From NCBI GenBank assembly GCA_032907525.1, contig JAJJPM010000063.1:1-18677 (forward strand): a stretch of DNA of 18,677 nucleotides. The letters are read 5' to 3'. The notes beneath the pieces are model-generated. The model saw only the letters and a list, made by a program, of their open reading frames with translations, was not told the DNA's origin and did not search any database. A program made the position numbers and the translations under genes. The DNA comes from JAHJQQ01 sp032907525 (GTDB lineage: Bacteria > Pseudomonadota > Gammaproteobacteria > Thiohalobacterales > Thiohalobacteraceae). Below are positions 1-7,970 of this stretch, one piece after another (position 1 is the stretch's first letter; the number at the start of each line of letters is the position of its first letter).

Positions 1-2613
<2,613 letters not shown>

Positions 2614-2617
2614 TGCG

Positions 2618-3736
2618 TCAGGCAGCGATGCGCACGCGCACGAACGCCGTCGAGACCTGCAGCAGATAGCCGGCCAGGGCGAGTGCGGCGGGGAGCGGCG
2701 CGAACGCGGCGCCCGCGAGGGTCAGCGCGGCGCTTGCCCAGAAGGCCGCCACCCGCAGGCCGCCGAAGGCGGTCAGTCGCGCACGCATCGCCGCGTGCGC
2801 GGGCGTCACGCGCCCGGGCCAGCGCCAGATCGGCAGCAGGTGGCTCGAGGCGCCGGTGACCAGCGGCAGCAGGAACAGATACAGCAGCAGCGCGAGTGCC
2901 CCATCCGCGCCCACCAGCCCGTAACCGTGGGCCAGTCCCGCCGCCAGGACCAGCAGCCAGCCGCCGCCGGCGGCCGCCAGCACGAACCCCGCCCCGTCCG
3001 ACGCCCGCCAGGGCCGCCGATAGTGCGCCAGGGCCCGCAGCATCACCAGCGTCGGCCAGGCCCAGGCCGCCGCGCCTGCGGCCGCCGCGGGAGTCCAGAA
3101 CGCCGCACCCACGGCGACGAGCACCGCGCCGCCGACGGCAAAGGGCAGCTGGGAGCGCAGGAACGGCAGCGCCTGCGCATCCTGCTCGCCGAGCGCGGTC
3201 GGCAGCAGCACGCGCAGCGTACCGACGGCGGTCAGACCGAGGAAGCCGAACAGATTGAGGTGCAGGTGCAGGACGCGCGTCACGGCCCACTGCTCCGGCC
3301 AGAGGGCGCGCGCGACGATCAGGGTCAGTGCCACGACCAGGGCGATGAGCGCGAACAGGTACCAGTCCAGGCCCGGGTGCGGTGTACCGAAGCTGCGCGC
3401 CCGCCGGCGCCAGGCCCAGGCGATCTGCAGCGCGACGACGAGCAGCGCCGCGGCCGCGATGCCGGGCAACAGCGTCGGCCGGTGGTGCAGGGCCAGCACC
3501 ACGCAGACGCCCAGCACGAAGGCCGCCACGGGGAGGAAGAGGACCACGCCCCGGGCCGGGGCGCTGCGGGTCAGTACGGGAATGAAATACAGCATCGCAC
3601 CCAGGATCAGCGGCATGACGCCCATGGCGAACAGCACGTGGCGCCACACTGCGGCCGGTGCCGACTGGCCGGACAGACCCGCGAGCAACGCGGCCAGCGA
3701 TGCGAACACCAGACCGACGAGAACCCGCGCGTTCAT
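2618..3736 (-). CDS. Polytopic (about 12 TM) membrane protein, NnrS/COX1-like, function unknown
   Basis: A 372-residue, almost wholly hydrophobic protein with about 12 predicted membrane helices by eye. I do not recognise a characterised orthologue. Histidines lie at or near helix boundaries: H33 (RHVLFAMGVMPLILG), H157 and H159 (HLHLNLFGFLGLTAVG, the most family-like motif), H270 and H299 (GASSHLLPIW). Twelve helices with such histidines recall the haem-copper oxidase subunit I fold and NnrS-type haem/copper membrane proteins, but canonical oxidase ligand motifs are not evident, so the family label is inference. The start is chosen because its ATG overlaps the stop of the upstream DUF62 gene by 4 nt (ATGA) and is preceded by AGGAG at 5 nt; the reading frame stays open far upstream, but those codons lie inside the other gene. 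Translational coupling implies joint expression with the SAM-hydrolysing enzyme. Coding is firm; function is open. Confidence 0.85.
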   Translation of the reverse strand: MNARVLVGLVFASLAALLAGLSGQSAPAAVWRHVLFAMGVMPLILGAMLYFIPVLTRSAPARGVVLFLPVAAFVLGVCVVLALHHRPTLLPGIAAAALLVVALQIAWAWRRRARSFGTPHPGLDWYLFALIALVVALTLIVARALWPEQWAVTRVLHLHLNLFGFLGLTAVGTLRVLLPTALGEQDAQALPFLRSQLPFAVGGAVLVAVGAAFWTPAAAAGAAAWAWPTLVMLRALAHYRRPWRASDGAGFVLAAAGGGWLLVLAAGLAHGYGLVGADGALALLLYLFLLPLVTGASSHLLPIWRWPGRVTPAHAAMRARLTAFGGLRVAAFWASAALTLAGAAFAPLPAALALAGYLLQVSTAFVRVRIAA

Positions 3737-4467
3737 CCCCTCTCCTGGAAATGCACCTCGTCCCCCACCTTCAGGCCGACCACGTCGCTCGCCCGACCCT
3801 GATTGACGGCGATCTCGACGAGGCCGTTGGCATTGCCGTACCAGAACGCCTGGCCACGTTCCACATCCGAGAACGTCCATGCGTGCCGCAGGCGCATGGC
3901 GCCCGCCTCGAGGACGTCGTCCTCCCGCACGCTGGAGACGCGAATCCCGGTCATGAGATTGCCGTACCGATCCATGTACACGATCCGGGCAAGCTCCGGC
4001 GGCCAATCGGGGAACAGGCGCGTCGCGGGCTCCACCGGCTGGCCCGGCACCGAATCGCCCCGCGCGAGGCGCGCCGCGACCGGCGCGAACAGATCGCGAC
4101 CATGGAAGGTGCGAGACAGGCGCTGAGGGCGCCAGTCGATGTCCCACCACTGCAGGTTCGCCGCGCGCCGTGCGACGACATTGAACAAGCCGTTGTCCGG
4201 GCCGACATACCAGCGCCCGTCTGCGCGCACCACGGCTGCGCGGCGCCCGCCGCCCACGCCGGGATCGACGACGCCCAGGAATACCGTGCCCGGCGCGAAC
4301 TCCTCGACGTACGCTGCCAGCAGATAGGCCGCCCCCTGGATCTCGAAGGCCGGCAGATCGGCGAACAGATCGATCACGGGCACGCCCGGCGCCTCGCGCG
4401 CAAGCACGGCCTTCATCTGCCCCATGTAGGGCCCGGCACTGCCGAAATCCGTGGCGATCACGATCAT
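3733..4467 (-). CDS. SAM hydroxide adenosyltransferase (DUF62 / SAM hydrolase family)
   Basis: A 244-residue protein of the family that cleaves S-adenosylmethionine with water to adenosine and methionine; the fluorinase FlA and chlorinase SalL are halide-using relatives. Family hallmarks seen: N-terminal TDFGSAGPYMGQMK, then VVDPGVGGGRR, VGPDNGLF and FHGRDLFAP. The Asp-Arg-His set known from archaeal members appears as D68, R75 and H122, with D68 and R75 at the same spacing. The C-terminal half carries YMDRYGNLMTGI, typical of the second domain. No signal peptide, so cytoplasmic. The start is the ATG giving MIVIATDFG, with GGAGGG 6 nt upstream; a longer in-frame extension of 38 codons reads into the repeat palindrome and is rejected. 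It lies downstream of rplQ on the same strand but behind a strong terminator, so probably has its own promoter. Halogenase activity is not suggested: nothing seen sets it apart from the hydrolase group. Confidence 0.9.
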   Translation of the reverse strand: MIVIATDFGSAGPYMGQMKAVLAREAPGVPVIDLFADLPAFEIQGAAYLLAAYVEEFAPGTVFLGVVDPGVGGGRRAAVVRADGRWYVGPDNGLFNVVARRAANLQWWDIDWRPQRLSRTFHGRDLFAPVAARLARGDSVPGQPVEPATRLFPDWPPELARIVYMDRYGNLMTGIRVSSVREDDVLEAGAMRLRHAWTFSDVERGQAFWYGNANGLVEIAVNQGRASDVVGLKVGDEVHFQERG

Positions 4468-4497
4468 GCGGCGCCCTCCGACGACCAATATCCCATA

Positions 4498-4578
4498 GCC
4501 ACGCAATCCACGAAACCCACGAAATGTATTATGGCAGCCCACATGATTTGCGCTCGCGGGTTTCGTGGATTGCGTGGC
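4498..4578. repeat. Long palindromic intergenic repeat
   Basis: Two 21-bp arms at 4498-4518 and 4558-4578 are perfect reverse complements. After one mismatch the pairing continues for three more base pairs inward (24 of 25). Arms contain TTTCGTGGATTGCGTGG on one strand. The interior has shorter complementary bits (ATGT/ACAT). The GTTTCGTGG-type motif resembles short repeats I associate with many proteobacterial intergenic regions, but no family name is certain. It lies between the rplQ terminator and the DUF62 start. A CATAAT hexamer (minus strand, 4533-4528) lies in the loop, without a good -35. Confidence 0.85.
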
Positions 4579-4587
4579 CATCGGAAA

Positions 4588-4615
4588 CGAAAAAGGCCGG
4601 GCAATGCCCGGCCTT
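4588..4615 (-). terminator. Rho-independent terminator after rplQ
   Basis: On the minus strand a 10-bp perfect stem (AAGGCCGGGC at 4615-4606 pairing with 4602-4593) with a 3-nt loop runs into TTTTT, then CG. It starts 23 bp past the rplQ stop and is the only textbook terminator in the window, so it marks the end of the ribosomal supercluster. Confidence 0.92.
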
Positions 4616-4638
4616 CGTACGTATTGCTGGAGTGCAGC

Positions 4639-5025
4639 TTATTCCGCAGTGGCTTCGGCCGCCGGCTCCGGCCGGTCGACCAGTTCGACCAGGGCCATCG
4701 GGGCGCTGTCGCCGGGGCGGAAGCCCATCTTCAGGATGCGCATGTAGCCGCCGGGACGCTCCTTGTAGCGCGGACCCAGCTCGTTGAACAACTTGGTCAC
4801 GACATCACGGTCGCGCAGGCGCGCGAAGGCGATGCGGCGCTTGTGGACGCTGTCGGTCTTCGCCAGCGTGATGAGCGGCTCCGCGACCTTGCGCAGTTCC
4901 TTGGCCTTAGGCACCGTCGTCTTGATCACTTCATGATTCAGCAGCGACGCGGTCAGATTGCGCAGCATGGCCTTGCGGTGACTGCTGTTGCGGCTGAGCT
5001 GCCGTCCGGTATTGCGGTGACGCAT
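4639..5025 (-). CDS. rplQ: 50S ribosomal protein L17
   Basis: A 128-residue protein (E. coli L17 has 127) beginning MRHRNTGRQLSRNSSHRKAM and containing LLNHEVIKTT, PKAKELRKVAEPLITLAK, FNELGPRYKERPGGYMRI and ALVELVDR, the standard L17 signature. L17 sits near the peptide exit tunnel of the 50S subunit. The C-terminus is a short Ala/Glu tail (EPAAEATAE). It is the last gene of the alpha operon and is followed by a strong terminator. Its ribosome-binding region is unusual: the GGGG located 7 nt before the ATG is the degenerate end of a CTAG heptamer repeat described separately. Confidence 0.99.
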   Translation of the reverse strand: MRHRNTGRQLSRNSSHRKAMLRNLTASLLNHEVIKTTVPKAKELRKVAEPLITLAKTDSVHKRRIAFARLRDRDVVTKLFNELGPRYKERPGGYMRILKMGFRPGDSAPMALVELVDRPEPAAEATAE

Positions 5026-5031
5026 GGTTAT

Positions 5032-5073
5032 ACCCCAGGTACTAGGTTCTAGGCGCTAGAGTCTAGGCGGGGT
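5032..5073 (-). repeat. CTAG heptamer element upstream of rplQ
   Basis: Four CTAG tetramers start at 5042, 5049, 5056 and 5063, an exact 7-bp period. They are flanked by ACCCC (5032-5036) and GGGGT (5069-5073), complementary to each other. In the rplQ direction the next heptamer in phase reads CTGGGG instead of CTAG, and that GGGG (5036-5033) is 7 nt from the rplQ ATG, so the end of the repeat serves as the only visible Shine-Dalgarno sequence. CTAG is normally scarce in proteobacterial DNA, which makes the cluster stand out. Confidence 0.85.
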
Positions 5074-5103
5074 CAGGGAGGTGGTTTTCCTCAGCCCTCG
5101 TAT

Positions 5104-5114
5104 CTAGCATCTAG
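5104..5114. repeat. Second short CTAG pair in the rpoA-rplQ gap
   Basis: Two further CTAG tetramers at 5104 and 5111 again show the 7-bp period (GCTAGATGCTAGAT on the minus strand). They are out of phase with the four-unit tract nearer rplQ and lie 10 bp after the rpoA stop. Probably a decayed or partial copy of the same repeat. Confidence 0.6.
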
Positions 5115-5124
5115 CACCTGTTGA

Positions 5125-6123
5125 TTAAGCGCTTGCCTTCTCTCTGCTCAGTCCGGCGGGCGGCCAGTTCTCGAGGCGCATGCCCAGCGACAGGCCATGC
5201 GACGCCAGCACGTCCTTGATCTCGGTGAGCGACTTCTTGCCCAGGTTGGGGGCCTTGAGCAGCTCCACCTCGGTGCGCTGAATCAGATCGCCGATGAAGT
5301 AGATGCTCTCCGCCTTCAGGCAGTTCGCCGAACGCACGGTGAGCTCCAGGTCGTCGACCGGGCGCAACAGGATCGGGTCGATATCGGCGGAACGGGTCTC
5401 CACCTGCTCGACTTCCTTGCCCTGCAGGTCCACGAACACGGACAGCTGTTCCTGCAGGATCGTCGCGGCGCGGCGCACGGCCTCTTCCGGATCGATCGTG
5501 CCGTTGGTCTCGATGTCGATGACCAGCTTGTCCAGGTCGGTGCGCTGCTCGACGCGCGCGCGGTCGACCGCATAGGTCACCTTGCTGACCGGGCTGAAGG
5601 ACGCATCCAGCTGCAGGCTGCCGATCGGGCGGTCGCCACCCTCGGCGCCTTCGCGCAGGCTGGCCGGCTGATAGCCGCGGCCCTTGGCCACTTTCAGCGT
5701 CATGTTCAGCTCGCCCGCCTTGGTCAGGTTGGCGATGACGTGGCCCGGATTCATGATCTCGACGTCGTGATCCAGGACGATGTCGCCCGCGGTCACCACG
5801 CCCGGCCCCTTCTTCTTCAGGGTCAGCAAGGCCTCGTCGCGGCTGTGCATCTTGAGTGCCAGGCCCTTCAGGTTCAGCAGGATGTCGATGACATCCTCCT
5901 GCACGCCTTCGATGGTCGAATACTCGTGCAGGACGCCCTCGATCTCTACGTTGACCACGGCCGCGCCCGGCATGGACGACAGCAGAATGCGGCGCAGCGC
6001 GTTGCCGAGGGTGTGACCGAAACCGCGCTCCAGCGGCTCGATCGTGACCTTGGCATGCCGGTCATTGATCGTCTGAATGTCGACGATGCGCGGCTTGAGG
6101 AATTCGTTGACCTTGCCCTGCAT
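5125..6123 (-). CDS. rpoA: RNA polymerase alpha subunit
   Basis: A 332-residue protein (E. coli 329). Residues ~1-235 form the assembly domain, with FGHTLGNALRRILLSSMPG carrying the conserved R44/R45 needed for contact with beta. A linker leads to the C-terminal DNA-binding domain at ~250-322, with LTVRSANCLKAE (R264 equals E. coli R265, the UP-element contact) and NLGKKSLTEIKDVL, the helix-hairpin-helix. The ending MRLENWPP is canonical. The start ATG has GAGAGG 7 nt upstream. Its place between rpsD and rplQ couples polymerase and ribosome synthesis, as in E. coli. The 99-bp gap to rplQ is long for this cluster and contains the CTAG repeats. Confidence 0.99.
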   Translation of the reverse strand: MQGKVNEFLKPRIVDIQTINDRHAKVTIEPLERGFGHTLGNALRRILLSSMPGAAVVNVEIEGVLHEYSTIEGVQEDVIDILLNLKGLALKMHSRDEALLTLKKKGPGVVTAGDIVLDHDVEIMNPGHVIANLTKAGELNMTLKVAKGRGYQPASLREGAEGGDRPIGSLQLDASFSPVSKVTYAVDRARVEQRTDLDKLVIDIETNGTIDPEEAVRRAATILQEQLSVFVDLQGKEVEQVETRSADIDPILLRPVDDLELTVRSANCLKAESIYFIGDLIQRTEVELLKAPNLGKKSLTEIKDVLASHGLSLGMRLENWPPAGLSREKASA

Positions 6124-6147
6124 GGAAAGTCCTCTCTCCTAAATCGC

Positions 6148-6774
6148 TTACTTGGAGTACAGCTCCACCACCAGCTGCTCGTTGATTTCCGGCGGCAGTT
6201 CGCTGCGTTCCGGCCGTGATTTGAAGACGCCTTCCATCTTCTTCGCGTCGACACTCACCCAGTCAGAGATCCCGCGCTGCTGCGCGAGTTCGACGGCGCC
6301 CTGGATGCGCAACTGGTTACGGGCCTTCTCCGACACCGCGATCACATCGTTCGGGCTCACCTGTGCAGAGGGGATATTCAGCTTGCGGCCGTTCACGGTC
6401 ACGGCGTTGTGGCGCACCAGCTGACGGGCCTCCGCACGCGAGGACGCGAAACCCATGCGGTACACGACGTTGTCGAGGCGGCACTCGAGGAGCTGCAGCA
6501 GGTTCTCGCCGGTCGAGCCCTTGCGGCGCGCGGCCTCGGCATAATACTTGCGGAACTGGTTTTCCAGCACGCCGTAGATGCGGCGCAGCTTCTGCTTCTC
6601 GCGCAGCTGACCCGCGTAGTCCGACAGGCGGGTGCGGCGCTGGCCGTGCTGACCGGGCGGGAACGGACGGTTCTCCACCGGGCACTTGCTCGTGTAGCAC
6701 TTCTCGCCTTTCAGGAACAGCTTGCCGCCTTCGCGGCGGCACTGACGGCATTTGGAACCGGTATACTTGGCCAT
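6148..6774 (-). CDS. rpsD: 30S ribosomal protein S4, zinc-ribbon (C+) form
   Basis: A 208-residue primary 16S rRNA-binding protein that nucleates 30S assembly; in E. coli it also represses its own operon by binding the alpha mRNA leader. S4 domain signature: LECRLDNVVYRMGFASSRAEARQLV, here residues ~100-124, and the canonical end VVELYSK. Unlike E. coli S4, the N-terminus has four cysteines, C9, C12, C26 and C31 (KCRQCRREGG, KCYTSKC), the positions that bind zinc in Thermus-type S4. TGGAG sits 5 nt before the ATG. The gap to rpoA is 24 bp. Confidence 0.99.
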   Translation of the reverse strand: MAKYTGSKCRQCRREGGKLFLKGEKCYTSKCPVENRPFPPGQHGQRRTRLSDYAGQLREKQKLRRIYGVLENQFRKYYAEAARRKGSTGENLLQLLECRLDNVVYRMGFASSRAEARQLVRHNAVTVNGRKLNIPSAQVSPNDVIAVSEKARNQLRIQGAVELAQQRGISDWVSVDAKKMEGVFKSRPERSELPPEINEQLVVELYSK

Positions 6775-6799
6775 TTCGACTCCAGCTAAATTCTATCGT

Positions 6800-7189
6800 T
6801 CAGACGCGGCGCTTTTTCGGCGGACGGCAGCCGTTGTGCGGAATAGGCGTCACGTCCTGGATGTTGGTGACCTTGAACCCCACCGTGTGCAGCGCACGGA
6901 CGGCGGAATCACGACCCGGACCGGGCCCCTTCACCATCACCTCCACGTTCTTCAGGCCGTATTCCTGGGCCGCCTTGCCGGCACGCTCCGCCGCGACCTG
7001 GGCCGCGAACGGGGTGCTCTTGCGCGAGCCGCGGAAACCGGAACCGCCCGCCGTCGCCCAGGACAGTGCGTTCCCCTGGCGATCGGTGATGGTGATGATG
7101 GTGTTGTTGAAGGAGGCATGAACGTGGACGATGCCGTCGACGACGTTCTTCTTGACCTTCTTCTTGGTGCGGGGAGCCGGTTTAGCCAT
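6800..7189 (-). CDS. rpsK: 30S ribosomal protein S11
   Basis: A 129-residue protein, the same length as in E. coli, forming part of the 30S platform near the mRNA exit. Motifs: VHVHASFNNTIITITD, GNALSWATAGGSGFRGSRKS and the C-terminal HNGCRPPKKRRV. The Asn-Gly at N119-G120 is the kind of pair that deamidates to isoaspartate; an isoaspartate has been described in E. coli S11 and is here only an inference. The Shine-Dalgarno sequence is weak (AGAG, 5 nt from ATG). Second gene of the alpha operon. Confidence 0.99.
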   Translation of the reverse strand: MAKPAPRTKKKVKKNVVDGIVHVHASFNNTIITITDRQGNALSWATAGGSGFRGSRKSTPFAAQVAAERAGKAAQEYGLKNVEVMVKGPGPGRDSAVRALHTVGFKVTNIQDVTPIPHNGCRPPKKRRV

Positions 7190-7262
7190 AAATTCTCTAG
7201 TCTCGATTCTCTGCGCCGGAGGCTTCCGGCATGTTCACGATGATGCCTGTATCCCGGAACGC

Positions 7263-7619
7263 CTACTTGCGGATCGGGCGCCGCGGACCCTTGCGGGTAC
7301 GGGCATTGGTACGGGTGCGCTGGCCGCGCAGCGGCAGGCCGCGGCGATGACGCAGGCCACGGTAGCAGCCCAGATCCATCAGGCGCTTGATGCTCATGGA
7401 CACGGTGCGGCGCAGGTCGCCCTCGACGGTGTACTTGCCCACCTCGGTACGCAGCGCCTCGACCTCGCCTTCGGCCAAGTCCTTGATTTTACGGTCCGGC
7501 GGGATACCGGCCGCGGCGCAGATGGCTTGCGCGCGGGTGCGACCGATGCCGTAGATGGCCGTCAAGGCGATAACGGCATGCTTGTTCACCGGGATGTTGA
7601 TGCCAGCAATACGGGCCAT
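7263..7619 (-). CDS. rpsM: 30S ribosomal protein S13
   Basis: A 118-residue protein (as E. coli) of the 30S head, contacting the P-site tRNA and the B1 bridges. Begins MARIAGINIPVNKHAVIALT, contains TAIYGIGRTRAQAI (helix-two-turn-helix region), CYRGLRHRRGLPLRGQRT and the basic tail TRKGPRRPIRK that reaches tRNA. AGGAG precedes the ATG by 7 nt. It is the first gene of the alpha operon and follows the largest gap in the cluster (171 bp), where in E. coli the S4-binding pseudoknot leader lies. Confidence 0.99.
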   Translation of the reverse strand: MARIAGINIPVNKHAVIALTAIYGIGRTRAQAICAAAGIPPDRKIKDLAEGEVEALRTEVGKYTVEGDLRRTVSMSIKRLMDLGCYRGLRHRRGLPLRGQRTRTNARTRKGPRRPIRK

Positions 7620-7790
7620 TCAGGCTCTCCTAACACAATCTCAAGACAACCCGCGACCGGGAAACGCGCAAGGGTACCCCGCGGGTCGAAAAAAATCAAT
7701 TACCGGACTGCGACCTAGACTCGATCCCCTGCACGTCCGCCATGGGATTCCAGGCAGCTGCGGTGCGGTTCGGGCATCCCACGACCGCGC
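7620..7790 (-). promoter_or_regulatory. Possible alpha-operon leader (rpmJ-rpsM gap)
   Basis: 171 bp without a gene. On the minus strand a hairpin (9-nt arms, one mismatch, at 7781-7773 and 7751-7743) begins just after the rpmJ stop, without a T-run. Further down TTGATT and TACCCT are separated by 17 nt, a weak promoter-like pair, followed by complementary GACCCGCG/CGCGGGTT arms and then AGGAG before rpsM. E. coli has its S4-regulated leader in the same place; I cannot match that pseudoknot by eye. Confidence 0.35.
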
Positions 7791-7904
7791 TCAGCCCTGC
7801 CGCTGCTTGTGGCGGGCGTCCTTGCAGATCACGCGAACGACACCCTTGCGGCGGATGATCTTGCAGTTGCGGCAGATCTTTTTGACGGAAGCTCTAACTT
7901 TCAT
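7791..7904 (-). CDS. rpmJ: 50S ribosomal protein L36, zinc-binding (C+) form
   Basis: A 37-codon gene, read directly from the sequence. The product begins MKVRASVKKICRNCKIIRRK and ends with CKDARHKQRQG. The C-x2-C (C11, C14), C27 and H32 set is the complete zinc-ribbon of the standard L36, unlike the cysteine-free paralogue expressed in zinc starvation in some bacteria. L36 binds 23S rRNA in the 50S subunit. Last gene of the spc operon, directly after secY, as in E. coli. The GGGTG before the ATG is a poor ribosome-binding site. Confidence 0.98.
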   Translation of the reverse strand: MKVRASVKKICRNCKIIRRKGVVRVICKDARHKQRQG

Positions 7905-7970
7905 GACTACACCCAACTGGTTAGCAAAATCTCAACCGGCCGCCGGCGATCCCGCCGCCGTCCGCACTCT

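Noticed and set aside
3733..4467. Fluorinase or chlorinase (FlA/SalL) assignment
   Set aside because: Only the shared family motifs are seen, and the Asp-Arg-His set fits the hydroxide adenosyltransferase group. No halometabolite genes are nearby.
4528..4556. Promoter in the loop of the palindrome (CATAAT on the minus strand)
   Set aside because: The -10-like hexamer is reasonable, but the sequence 17 nt upstream (CGAGCG) is not a -35. Mentioned with the repeat only.
4468..4581. 38-residue N-terminal extension of the DUF62 protein
   Set aside because: The extension is translated from the palindromic repeat (reads like FRGFRGLRG) and does not resemble the family. The internal ATG has GGAGGG at proper spacing and gives the family N-terminus.
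3658..5052. Long plus-strand open frame opposite the DUF62, palindrome and rplQ region
   Set aside because: It lies antisense to three well-supported genes and sites and crosses the terminator and the palindrome. It is rich in His, Arg and Ala as expected of the complement of GC-rich coding DNA. The same holds for the other long plus-strand frames at 7809-9803, 10482-12086, 12889-14187, 15920-17098 and 17095-18552.
5042..5066. CTAG units as TrpR- or MetJ-type operator boxes
   Set aside because: TrpR sites contain CTAG but in a different palindrome, and MetJ boxes repeat every 8 bp with AGACGTCT. The strict 7-bp period and position over the ribosome-binding site do not fit either.
7905..7970. 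Terminator between secY and rpmJ
   Set aside because: A GC-rich inverted stretch is followed by only four Ts some bases away. The gap is in the middle of the spc operon and rpmJ belongs to it.
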